From positions 1 to 64,000 of the forward strand of contig CAZVNZ010000002.1 of assembly GCA_964628515.1 (NCBI GenBank): 64,000 nucleotides of DNA. Reading direction: 5' to 3'. The stretch is from CAZVNZ01 sp964628515 (lineage in GTDB: Bacteria > Bacillota > Clostridia > Christensenellales > Christensenellaceae). The notes beneath the pieces were generated by a model. That model worked only from the letters and a program-made list of their open reading frames with translations. It was not told the origin of the DNA and did not search any database. Positions 1 to 7,200 of this stretch are shown here, piece after piece; positions within the stretch are counted from its first letter, which is position 1; each line of letters opens with the position of its first letter. The position numbers and the translations under genes are program-made.

Positions 1-31
1 AAATACACTCCACCGCACCCTCAAAAAAAAC

Positions 32-60
32 TTGATTTTTCCAAAACTATTTGTTAAAAT
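32..60 (+). promoter_or_regulatory. Probable sigma-A promoter of rpsB-tsf
   Basis: TTGATT at 32-37 and TAAAAT at 55-60 are separated by 17 bases, a good vegetative promoter. Transcription would begin near 67 and give a leader of about 125 bases before rpsB, which is long enough to hold the stem structure at 104-164. Confidence 0.6.
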
Positions 61-103
61 ATTAAGTGCTGTGAAAAACATACAAACAGCAACATATAAC
101 ACA

Positions 104-164
104 CCCATATACCACTTGCCACTCGTGCCTTTTTGGGTTTTTGGCAAAAGAATTTGTATATGGG
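104..164 (+). promoter_or_regulatory. Structured 5' leader of rpsB (two stacked stems)
   Basis: CCCATATAC at 104-112 pairs perfectly with GTATATGGG at 156-164 (9 bp). Inside it TTGCCA at 116-121 pairs with TGGCAA at 142-147 (6 bp). The internal loop is 3 bases on one side and 8 on the other, and the apical loop is 20 bases. The structure ends about 10 bases before the ribosome binding site at 175-183. Ribosomal protein genes often carry leaders that bind their own product, so an S2-binding leader is possible, but that is inference. No U-run follows, so it is not a terminator. Confidence 0.5.
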
Positions 165-193
165 GAGGCATAAAACGAGGAGGTTTATTTAAT

Positions 194-1021
194 ATGTCAG
201 TAATATCAATGAAACAACTTTTAGAAGCAGGTGTACATTTCGGACACCAAACACGCAGATGGAATCCCAAAATGAAGAGGTTTATCTTTACGGAAAGAAA
301 CGGGATTTACATTATCGATTTACAAAAAACGGTTAAAGAAGTAGAAAAAGCATACTATTTTATTAGAGACGTTGCAATGGAAAACAAAACGGTGCTTTTC
401 GTTGGCACAAAAAAACAAGCTCAAGATTCTGTGGAGTCCGAAGCTAAACGTTGCAATATGCACTATGTTTCTAACAGATGGTTAGGCGGAATGCTCACAA
501 ACTTTAAAACAATCAGAAGCAGAGTAGGCAGACTTAACAAAATAGAAGAGATGGAAACAAACGGCGATATGGAGCTTTTGCCCAAAAAAGAGGTTATTAA
601 ACTAATGGGAGAAAAAGAAAAACTCCTTAAAAACTTAGGTGGCATAAGAGAAATGAAAGAACTTCCGGGCGCTTTGTTTGTAATAGACCCAAGAAAAGAA
701 AGAATAGCGGTAGCGGAGGCGCATAACTTAGGAATCCCGGTGGTTGCTATTGTAGATACAAATTGCGACCCCGACGAAGTGGATTTCCCCATTCCAGGTA
801 ATGATGATGCTATTCGTGCGGTAAAACTAATTACAGCAAAAATGGCGGATGCTATTTTAGAGGGCAGACAGGGCGAGCAATTAGAAGATCCTACTATGGA
901 AACAGAAGAAGCAATTACCATAGAAGAGGAAGAAGAATTAATAGCTGAAGAAATTGCAGAAGAAATCGCAGAAGAGATGATTGGCGATGTTGAAGACGAA
1001 AAGCTTGAAATAAACGAGTAA
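194..1021 (+). CDS. rpsB: 30S ribosomal protein S2
   Basis: S2 is an essential protein of the small ribosomal subunit and is needed for S1 or mRNA docking. The protein (275 aa) opens with MSVISMKQLLEAGVHFGHQT, the near-invariant S2 start. Its ATG follows AGGAGG at 178-183 with normal spacing, so the open frame continuing upstream to 32 is not translated. The body runs through the conserved RWLGGMLTNF and PGALFVIDP segments. The last 40 or so residues form an acidic tail rich in Glu with an IAEE triplet repeat, which makes the protein about 30 residues longer than the B. subtilis form. tsf follows after 39 bases, the classic rpsB-tsf pair. Confidence 0.98.
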   Translation: MSVISMKQLLEAGVHFGHQTRRWNPKMKRFIFTERNGIYIIDLQKTVKEVEKAYYFIRDVAMENKTVLFVGTKKQAQDSVESEAKRCNMHYVSNRWLGGMLTNFKTIRSRVGRLNKIEEMETNGDMELLPKKEVIKLMGEKEKLLKNLGGIREMKELPGALFVIDPRKERIAVAEAHNLGIPVVAIVDTNCDPDEVDFPIPGNDDAIRAVKLITAKMADAILEGRQGEQLEDPTMETEEAITIEEEEELIAEEIAEEIAEEMIGDVEDEKLEINE

Positions 1022-1060
1022 TTATATAGTAAGATTAAAATAAATTTGGAGGTAAATCTA

Positions 1061-1708
1061 ATGATTTCGGCAAACGATGTTAAAACACTACGGGAAAGAT
1101 CCGGAGCAGGCATGATGGACTGCAAAAGAGCTTTAACGGATGCAGAGGGCGATATAGAAAGAGCGGTGGAGCTTTTAAGAGAAAAAGGGCTTGCGGCAGC
1201 GGTTAAAAAGGCAGGCAGAATAGCGGCAGAAGGTATTGTAGAATCCTACATACATATGGGCGGAAAAATCGGCGTGCTTGTGGAAATAAACTGCGAGACG
1301 GACTTCGTGGCAAAAACTCCCGAATATAAAGCATTTGTAAGGGATATTGCAATGCACATTGCGGCAACAAACCCAATGTACATTTCCGAGGAAGAAATAG
1401 ACCCGGCGGTTTTAGAAAACGAAAAGAAAATATTTATAGCACAGGCTCAGCAGGAAGGCAAACCGGAAAATGTAATTGAAAAAATGGTGGAAGGCAGAAT
1501 TAAAAAGTATAAAAAAGAAATTTGTCTGTTAGACCAACCCTTTGTAAAAGATACAGAAAAAACAGTTGGCGATATGGTAACAGAAAAAACAGCAACCATA
1601 GGCGAAAAAATCTCCATTCGCAGATTCGTAAGATACGAAATGGGCGAAGGCTTGCAAAAAAGAGAAGACGATTTTGTAAAAGAAGTTATGGAGCAATCGG
1701 GGCTGTAA
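1061..1708 (+). CDS. tsf: Elongation factor Ts
   Basis: EF-Ts exchanges GDP for GTP on EF-Tu. The protein (215 aa) has the N-terminal UBA-like domain (residues 1-45, with ERSGAGMMDCKRAL) and the TDFVA signature near residue 80. It is the short form of the family, lacking one of the two core repeats present in the roughly 290 aa enzymes; short forms are common in Clostridia and Thermotoga. The ATG at 1061 has GGAGG at 1048-1052; an in-frame TTG at 1046 lies before that site and is not used. A terminator follows 10 bases after the stop. Confidence 0.97.
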   Translation: MISANDVKTLRERSGAGMMDCKRALTDAEGDIERAVELLREKGLAAAVKKAGRIAAEGIVESYIHMGGKIGVLVEINCETDFVAKTPEYKAFVRDIAMHIAATNPMYISEEEIDPAVLENEKKIFIAQAQQEGKPENVIEKMVEGRIKKYKKEICLLDQPFVKDTEKTVGDMVTEKTATIGEKISIRRFVRYEMGEGLQKREDDFVKEVMEQSGL

Positions 1709-1718
1709 AAAAGTAGTT

Positions 1719-1745
1719 AAAGAACACCTTACAGGTGTTCTTTTT
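1719..1745 (+). terminator. Rho-independent terminator after tsf
   Basis: An 11 bp perfect stem (1719-1729 with 1733-1743, loop TAC) runs into a T-run at 1741-1745. Only about 42 bases separate it from the pyrH start, so it probably lowers rather than fully stops transcription into pyrH. Confidence 0.8.
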
Positions 1746-1787
1746 AAAATTACACAAATACCCATACTAAATTTTGAGAGGTAAAAT

Positions 1788-2501
1788 ATGGAACCTGTAT
1801 ATAAAAGAGTAATTATGAAAATCAGCGGAGAGGCATTAAGCTCTGCAACTCACAAACCTTTGGATTTTAACATTGTTTCAAGCATTACAGACCAAATTGT
1901 TGATGTTGTTAAAAAGGGTGTAGAGATTGGTATTATAGTAGGTGGGGGAAATATATGGAGAGGGGCACGAGTGGGTGCTCATATGGACAGAACCACGGCA
2001 GATTATATGGGTATGTTAGCAACGGTAATAAATGCTTTAGCCTTGCAAGATGCTTTAGAAAAAAAGGATATTCAAACTCGTGTGCAAACGGCAATAGAAA
2101 TGCGTGCCATTGCAGAGCCGTACATAAGAAGAAAAGCGGTTAAACATCTAACAAACAACAGAGTCGTAATTTTTGCTTGCGGAACGGGAAACCCATATTT
2201 TTCCACAGATACCGCCGCTGCCCTTCGTGCGGCAGAGATGGAGGTGGATTTAATTATGCTTGCAAAAAACGTAGATGCGGTTTACGACAGCGATCCTAAC
2301 GAAAACAAAAACGCAAAACGCATAGATCAAATAGATTATATGGAAGTTATGAACAAAGGGCTTGCAGTCATGGACAACACCGCAATAACTTTATGTATGG
2401 ACAATTCTATACCCATAATCGTGTTTGGTGTAAATGAGGAAAACAGCATAAACAGAGTGATTTGCGGAGAAAAAATAGGCACGCTTATAAAAAAGATATA
2501 A
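1788..2501 (+). CDS. pyrH: UMP kinase
   Basis: UMP kinase phosphorylates UMP to UDP in pyrimidine nucleotide synthesis and acts as a cytoplasmic hexamer of the amino acid kinase fold. The protein (237 aa, normal length) has KISGEAL near residue 11 (phosphate loop), VGGGNIWRG near residue 50, and the nucleotide-binding FACGTGNPYFSTDTAA segment near 130-145. It starts at ATG 1788 after a GAGAGG site. It sits between tsf and frr, as in most Firmicutes, but it is separated from tsf by a terminator and from frr by a promoter region. Confidence 0.97.
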   Translation: MEPVYKRVIMKISGEALSSATHKPLDFNIVSSITDQIVDVVKKGVEIGIIVGGGNIWRGARVGAHMDRTTADYMGMLATVINALALQDALEKKDIQTRVQTAIEMRAIAEPYIRRKAVKHLTNNRVVIFACGTGNPYFSTDTAAALRAAEMEVDLIMLAKNVDAVYDSDPNENKNAKRIDQIDYMEVMNKGLAVMDNTAITLCMDNSIPIIVFGVNEENSINRVICGEKIGTLIKKI

Positions 2502-2553
2502 CCTATCCATCACCATAAAAATTTAACATTAAGTGAATATAAGTTGAAATTTT

Positions 2554-2582
2554 TTGCGTTTTGCTATAATATTTGCTATAAT
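2554..2582 (+). promoter_or_regulatory. Promoter region of frr with duplicated extended -10
   Basis: The element TTGCTATAATA occurs at 2561-2571 and again, as TTTGCTATAATA, 12 bases later, giving two TGC-TATAAT extended -10 boxes (TATAAT at 2565-2570 and 2577-2582). The second has TTGCGT at 2554-2559 at 17 base spacing; the first has TTGAAA at 2544-2549 at 15 bases. Either or both could serve frr. Confidence 0.55.
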
Positions 2583-2616
2583 ATATATAGTAAATAAATG
2601 AAAGGAATTGTTTGTT

Positions 2617-3180
2617 ATGAATATTGAACACGAGCTACTTAAAAAAGCGGAAGAAAAAATGGAAAAGTCTATAAGCTCTTTAAAACACGAATTTTTAGCT
2701 ATAAGAACGGGCAGAGCAAACGCCCATTTGTTAGACAGTATAAAAGTAGATTATTACGGTACGCCCACACCCATAAGTCAGGTGGGAAACGTTGCCGCTC
2801 CCGAGCCCAGACTACTTACAATATCCTTATGGGATGCGTCTATGCTTCACGAGGTGGAAAAGGCAATACAAAAATCCGATTTAGGCATAAATCCGTCTAA
2901 CGACGGTAAAATTATTAGGCTTGCCTTCCCGGAAATTACCGGGGAAAAAAGAAAAGAGCTTGTTAAGGTTGCCAAGAAAAAAACAGAAGATGTTAAGGTT
3001 GCCATTCGTACCATAAGAAGAGATGCAATGGAGCATCTTAAAAAAGAAAAAAAGGACAGCACTATAACAGAGGACGATTTAAAGGATTTGGAAAAACAAG
3101 CACAAACCCTTACAGATAATATGATTAAAAAGGCGGATGACGCTTTAGCGGCTAAAGAAAAGGAAATACTCGAGGTTTGA
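2617..3180 (+). CDS. frr: Ribosome recycling factor
   Basis: RRF splits post-termination ribosomes together with EF-G. The protein (187 aa) has the family hallmarks: an N-terminal helix, FLAIRTGRANAHLLD near residue 27, YYGTPTPISQVGNV near 47, and the long C-terminal helical bundle ending in a Lys/Glu-rich stretch. ATG 2617 follows AAAGGAA at 2601-2607; a TTG at 2608 is too close to that site. The stop overlaps the TTG start of the next small gene by 4 bases. Confidence 0.97.
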   Translation: MNIEHELLKKAEEKMEKSISSLKHEFLAIRTGRANAHLLDSIKVDYYGTPTPISQVGNVAAPEPRLLTISLWDASMLHEVEKAIQKSDLGINPSNDGKIIRLAFPEITGEKRKELVKVAKKKTEDVKVAIRTIRRDAMEHLKKEKKDSTITEDDLKDLEKQAQTLTDNMIKKADDALAAKEKEILEV

Positions 3181-3371
3181 TAGATATTTTAGGGTTAGAT
3201 ATTACAGTTGCGGAAGAAATGCTTAAAAAACAAGGCATTAACTACGCAATTACAGAGTATACGGCCGTAAAACCACTACAAAATACAGATATTAAGCGTG
3301 TTGTAAGGGTTATTAAGCAAAATGATGCACTAAGCATTACAATATGCGGTTTTAAAGGGAATACTATATAA
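3177..3371 (+). CDS. Small PASTA-like protein (unassigned)
   Basis: A 64 aa frame starts at a TTG that overlaps the frr stop (TTGA), with AAGGAA at 3160-3165 as a possible ribosome binding site. The sequence has the look of a single PASTA-type unit: LDITVAEEMLKKQGIN at residues 5-20, then an alternating strand pattern ending in DALSITICGFK. There is no signal peptide or membrane segment. It fills the frr-uppS gap in frame with no stops and shows coupling to frr, which supports a real gene. Its function is unknown to me. PASTA units usually bind cell-wall fragments outside the cell, which does not fit a protein with no export signal, so the resemblance may be only in fold. Confidence 0.55.
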   Translation: MIDILGLDITVAEEMLKKQGINYAITEYTAVKPLQNTDIKRVVRVIKQNDALSITICGFKGNTI

Positions 3372-3390
3372 GAGTGGAAAAAACACTCTT
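3370..3390 (+). other. Hairpin between the small gene and uppS
   Basis: AAGAGTG at 3370-3376 pairs with CACTCTT at 3384-3390 around a GAAAAAA loop. The downstream sequence (GTATAGTTTT) is a poor U-run, so this is at best a weak terminator. It contains an in-frame GTG (3374) and precedes the likely ATG of uppS, which has no visible Shine-Dalgarno sequence, so it may affect uppS translation. Confidence 0.45.
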
Positions 3391-3409
3391 GTATAGTTTT
3401 AGTTTAAAA

Positions 3410-4153
3410 ATGAGTTTTTTTAGAAAAAAAGAACCTGAAATTAATTTAGATTTAAATAATTTGCCAAATCATGTGGCAATTATTATGGACGGTAACGGCA
3501 GATGGGCAAAAAAGCGTATGTTGCCCCGCTCTTTAGGGCATAGAGCTGGTATGGAGAGGGTAAAAACAATTATCCGCCATACTTCGGATATTGGTATAAA
3601 ATACCTGACTTTATACGCATTTTCCACAGAAAACTGGAAGCGCCCCACAGACGAAATCGGCGCACTTATGGGGTTGCTTGTGGAATATCTTAAAAAAGAG
3701 CTTGAAGAAATGCACCAAAAAAATGTAATTTTTAATACTATCGGAGATATTTCCAAACTACCTAAAGAGGTTATTGCGGAGCTTGAAAATGCAAAAGCAA
3801 AAACTAAAAGCAACACAGGGCTTACGGTAAATATTGCGCTAAACTACGGCTCTAAAACGGAAATCGTGCATAGTGTTAAGGAGATTGCAAAAAAAGTGCA
3901 GGCAGGGGAGTTGGAAGTAAGCGCCATTACCGAGGAGACAATCTCGGACAACCTGTTTACCGCATACCAGATAGACCCGGATTTTATGATACGCACCAGC
4001 GGAGAACACAGGTTGTCTAACTTTATGCTATACCAACTTGCCTATGCTGAGTTTTACTTTACCCAAACCCTTTGGCCGGATTTTGACAACAAAGAATACG
4101 AGAAAGCATTAATGGAATTTCAACAACGAAAACGCAGATACGGAGGTCTATAA
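3410..4153 (+). CDS. uppS: Undecaprenyl diphosphate synthase (cis-prenyltransferase)
   Basis: UppS adds eight isoprene units in cis to farnesyl diphosphate, making the lipid carrier for peptidoglycan and other cell-wall polymers. The protein (247 aa) has the diphosphate-binding HVAIIMDGNGRWAKKR near residue 22, FSTENWKRP near 80, and the RTSGEHRLSNF motif near 200. I chose ATG 3410 because the family N-terminus aligns well there, although no ribosome binding site is visible. GTG 3374 would add 12 residues and lies inside a hairpin. cdsA follows after 3 bases. With dxr and ispG nearby, the block joins isoprenoid supply to its wall-lipid use. Confidence 0.95.
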   Translation: MSFFRKKEPEINLDLNNLPNHVAIIMDGNGRWAKKRMLPRSLGHRAGMERVKTIIRHTSDIGIKYLTLYAFSTENWKRPTDEIGALMGLLVEYLKKELEEMHQKNVIFNTIGDISKLPKEVIAELENAKAKTKSNTGLTVNIALNYGSKTEIVHSVKEIAKKVQAGELEVSAITEETISDNLFTAYQIDPDFMIRTSGEHRLSNFMLYQLAYAEFYFTQTLWPDFDNKEYEKALMEFQQRKRRYGGL

Positions 4154-4156
4154 TTC

Positions 4157-5005
4157 TTGAAAAAACGCATACTTGCCGCCATTCCCATTATACTCATTGT
4201 TGCCCTTGCCTTAATTGTGCAAAGTTTTGTGCTTATTGCACTTAGTGTAACGCTTGCCATTTTTACCCAAGTAGAAATGATGCGTGCCATGGGTAAAACG
4301 GTAAAGTGGGTAAGTATTTTATTTGCCCTAACCTGTGGGGTTATTTTTGTGTGGTCGGTGGTTGGGATTAAGCCTACAAGCATGGACGGGCAGTATAACT
4401 CCCTAACCATGCTACTTCCAAGTTTATATATGATTGTGTTTGTGGTGTTTATATTCCTTGCTTTTATAGCTTGCGTGTTTTCGCAAAAAAAGGATTTTAA
4501 AGATTTGCAAAACACAATCTTTACCCTGTGCTATCCACAACTGTTTTTCGTGTTTTTTTATTCGACTATTGCGATTTACCTGCAAAACTACATAATAACC
4601 TTAGTTATGTTGCTGTTTGTGTTTGCTCTTCCTATGCTAAGTGACACCCTTGCTTACTTTATAGGCAAAACCTTTGGCAAAACCAAGCTATGCCCTAAAA
4701 TTAGCCCTAATAAAACGGTTGCGGGCAGTGTAGCGGGTGTAGTGGGTGGGCTTTTGTGCGCATTTTTAATATGGATAGTTTTTGCAAGAGATTATAATTT
4801 GGCCTCCGTACTTATTTTAGGCGGAGTGCTTGCCATTGTTTCTCAATTAGGAGATTTATCCGCATCCTACATAAAACGTGCGGTTAATATAAAGGATTTC
4901 GGTAACTTAATACCGGGGCACGGTGGTATTTTAGACAGATTGGACAGCATTTTATTTTGTATGCCCATTGTGTACATAACTTTTACATTTATAGGCTTAT
5001 ATTAA
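4157..5005 (+). CDS. cdsA: Phosphatidate cytidylyltransferase (CDP-diglyceride synthase)
   Basis: CdsA converts phosphatidic acid and CTP to CDP-diacylglycerol, the precursor of all phospholipids. The protein (282 aa) is an integral membrane enzyme with about seven or eight hydrophobic segments. The family signature is present near the C-terminus: SYIKRAVNIKDFGNLIPGHG followed by GILDRLDS. The start is TTG 4157, with CGGAGG at 4141-4146, ten bases upstream and inside the end of uppS. No ATG gives a complete first membrane segment. Confidence 0.95.
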   Translation: MKKRILAAIPIILIVALALIVQSFVLIALSVTLAIFTQVEMMRAMGKTVKWVSILFALTCGVIFVWSVVGIKPTSMDGQYNSLTMLLPSLYMIVFVVFIFLAFIACVFSQKKDFKDLQNTIFTLCYPQLFFVFFYSTIAIYLQNYIITLVMLLFVFALPMLSDTLAYFIGKTFGKTKLCPKISPNKTVAGSVAGVVGGLLCAFLIWIVFARDYNLASVLILGGVLAIVSQLGDLSASYIKRAVNIKDFGNLIPGHGGILDRLDSILFCMPIVYITFTFIGLY

Positions 5006-5024
5006 AGTCTGAAAGGCAGATGAT

Positions 5025-6170
5025 TTGAAGAAAATAGCAATTTTAGGAGCAACAGGCTCGGTAGGCTCTCAAGCAATAGAAGTTGCACGCAGTAAAAAAG
5101 AGGAAATTCAAATAGTGTGTATGACGGCAAAAACCAATTACGAGGATTTAGCCAAATATGCAAACGAGTTTAAACCAAAATATCTTGTACTTGCAGATGA
5201 CAGCAAGTTAGAAGCACTTAAAAAGCTTATTTGTTATGATGCTTACGTTTTAGGAGGAAAGCAGGCTTTAATAACCGCTTGTGCAGATAGCGGAGCAGAT
5301 ATTGTAGTGCTTGCAATACTTGGAATTGCAGGATTGCCGGCGTTTTATCAATGCTTAAAACAAGGCATTACAGTAGCACTTGCCAACAAAGAATCCTTAG
5401 TTTGTGGTGCGGACGTAACCAAAAAGTTAATCGAACAAACCAAAACAAAGGTGCTACCCGTAGATAGTGAGCATTGCGCAATTTTTCAATGCTTGGGCAA
5501 TAGCTACGACACCAAAGAGGTAAACCAAATTTGGCTTACCGCATCGGGAGGGCCTTTTTTAAAAAGCACCAAAGAAGAAATTTATAATGCACCCTTGGAA
5601 ATGGCTTTAAAACACCCAAAATGGAGCATGGGCAAAAAAATTACCATAGACTCTGCTACACTTGCAAATAAGGGGCTTGAGGTTATAGAGGCGCATTATA
5701 TGTACAATTTAAAAGCAGAGCAAATAAAGGTTATAGTGCACCCTCAAAGCATAATACACTCAATGGTGGAGTTTAAGGACAGCTCTCTGCTGGCTCAGTT
5801 AGGGCCAATAGATATGCGTTTGCCCCTTCAAAAAGCCATTTTTGAGGAAGAGATGAAGGAGTTTACCCTAAGTAAGCCCTTAGATTTTTACGAAATTGGC
5901 AATTTAGAGCTAATTAAGCCGGACGAGGACAAATTTCCCTGCCTTGCCCTAAGCTACCTTGCAATTAAGCAAAACTCCACCGCAGTTTTCAATGTAGCAA
6001 ACGAGGAAGCCGTGGAGTGCTACATAAACGGTAAAATAAAAATGGGAAATATCAGCGAAATAATAGAGGAAAGTATGGTGAATTTTTTCGGAAATGTACC
6101 TAAAAATATAGAAGAAATTTTTGAACTTGATGCAAGTGTGCGTCGGTTTATAAGAGCCAAATATAATTAA
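5025..6170 (+). CDS. dxr: 1-deoxy-D-xylulose 5-phosphate reductoisomerase
   Basis: DXR is the committed step of the MEP isoprenoid pathway, converting DXP to MEP with NADPH. The protein (381 aa, normal length) begins with the NADPH-binding GATGSVGSQ. It carries ANKESLVCGADV near residue 123 and the metal and substrate site VDSEHCAIFQCL near 146, then SGGPF near 174. It starts at TTG 5025 after GAAAGG at 5011-5016. With ispG two genes downstream, part of the MEP pathway is clustered here. Confidence 0.97.
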   Translation: MKKIAILGATGSVGSQAIEVARSKKEEIQIVCMTAKTNYEDLAKYANEFKPKYLVLADDSKLEALKKLICYDAYVLGGKQALITACADSGADIVVLAILGIAGLPAFYQCLKQGITVALANKESLVCGADVTKKLIEQTKTKVLPVDSEHCAIFQCLGNSYDTKEVNQIWLTASGGPFLKSTKEEIYNAPLEMALKHPKWSMGKKITIDSATLANKGLEVIEAHYMYNLKAEQIKVIVHPQSIIHSMVEFKDSSLLAQLGPIDMRLPLQKAIFEEEMKEFTLSKPLDFYEIGNLELIKPDEDKFPCLALSYLAIKQNSTAVFNVANEEAVECYINGKIKMGNISEIIEESMVNFFGNVPKNIEEIFELDASVRRFIRAKYN

Positions 6171-6181
6171 TTGGAGAGGAT

Positions 6182-7198
6182 ATGGACGTTTTTTTATCTA
6201 TTTTATATACAGTTTTGATACTATGCGGATTGGTGGTAGTCCACGAATTCGGGCATTATATTGTCGCTAAAAAGTGCGGTATAAACGTAATGGAGTTTGC
6301 CATAGGTTTTGGGCCTCGCCTAATTAAATGGTACTCAAAGGGCACGGAATTTTCCTTCAGACCAATACTTATAGGCGGTTTTGTTAAGTTTAATGATGAT
6401 GAAGAGGCAATAAAACCGGGGGATTTCAGAGCGGCAAAGGTTAGGCATAAACTCCTTACGTTAGTTGCAGGCCCGGCCATGAACGTCCTTTTAGCCTTTA
6501 TAATAGCGGTAGTAACCCTGTGCACCATAGGCGATTACGTGCCGGTTGTAAAGGAAGTGGGCGCAAATACCGGTGCATACACGGCAGGATTAAAGGAAGG
6601 GGATGTAATAACCTCCATAAACGATGTAAAAATCGATTTTTCTCAAGACTTACAAGCGGCATTTAAAACGCTTGGGGGAGAAAATGTAAATATAACGGTA
6701 AACAGAGATGGCGAGCAACTAAATATGGATATTCCTTTTGAGGATGATGGTAACGGAGGAACGGCCGCCGGTTTTGCTATGCAAAGCGAACCAAAGGTGT
6801 TTGGCTTTTTTGAGAGCATAGCCCTTGCCTTTAAGTGGCTTTTTTCCTTGATGCAAGAGATGCTCAGTACTTTAGGTAAGCTATTCTTTACCGGTCAGGG
6901 CTTGGAAAACATATCGGGTATTGTGGGCGTTACGGTAGTAGTGGGGCAGGCGGCACAAATAGGCGGAAACTTCCTGTTGATGCTAACGGCTATGATAAGC
7001 CTAAACCTTGCTATAATTAACTTACTGCCCATACCATCTTTAGACGGAGGGCAAATAATCATCTATGCAATAGAAGGAATAATTAAGAAGCCTGTATCTC
7101 AAAAGGTTATAGGCGTTATAAATATGGTGGGCTTAATTCTTATTTTTGCCCTGGCAGGATTTTTGATATTTCAAGATATTGCGAGGTTAGTGGCTTAG
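6182..7198 (+). CDS. rseP: Site-2 intramembrane metalloprotease RseP/RasP
   Basis: This zinc protease cuts membrane-bound substrates such as anti-sigma factors and signal-peptide remnants within the bilayer. The protein (338 aa) has the catalytic HEFGH motif near residue 21 in the first membrane helix, a single PDZ domain around residues 110-190, and the third-helix motif NLLPIPSLDGG near 280 that supplies the Asp ligand. It starts at ATG 6182 after TGGAGAGG. It lies between dxr and ispG; proS, which follows rasP in B. subtilis, is absent. Confidence 0.95.
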   Translation: MDVFLSILYTVLILCGLVVVHEFGHYIVAKKCGINVMEFAIGFGPRLIKWYSKGTEFSFRPILIGGFVKFNDDEEAIKPGDFRAAKVRHKLLTLVAGPAMNVLLAFIIAVVTLCTIGDYVPVVKEVGANTGAYTAGLKEGDVITSINDVKIDFSQDLQAAFKTLGGENVNITVNRDGEQLNMDIPFEDDGNGGTAAGFAMQSEPKVFGFFESIALAFKWLFSLMQEMLSTLGKLFFTGQGLENISGIVGVTVVVGQAAQIGGNFLLMLTAMISLNLAIINLLPIPSLDGGQIIIYAIEGIIKKPVSQKVIGVINMVGLILIFALAGFLIFQDIARLVA

Positions 7199-7200
7199 CA

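Noticed and set aside
32..193. Upstream extension of the rpsB reading frame (54 codons before the chosen ATG)
   Set aside because: The S2 family starts at MSVISMKQLL, which has AGGAGG directly before it, and the upstream part overlaps a promoter and a strong RNA stem.
463..1125. Long reverse-strand frame across rpsB and tsf (220 codons)
   Set aside because: It is antisense to two certain genes, rich in Ser and Ile as expected from the complement of Glu/Lys-rich coding, and has no binding site or family pattern.
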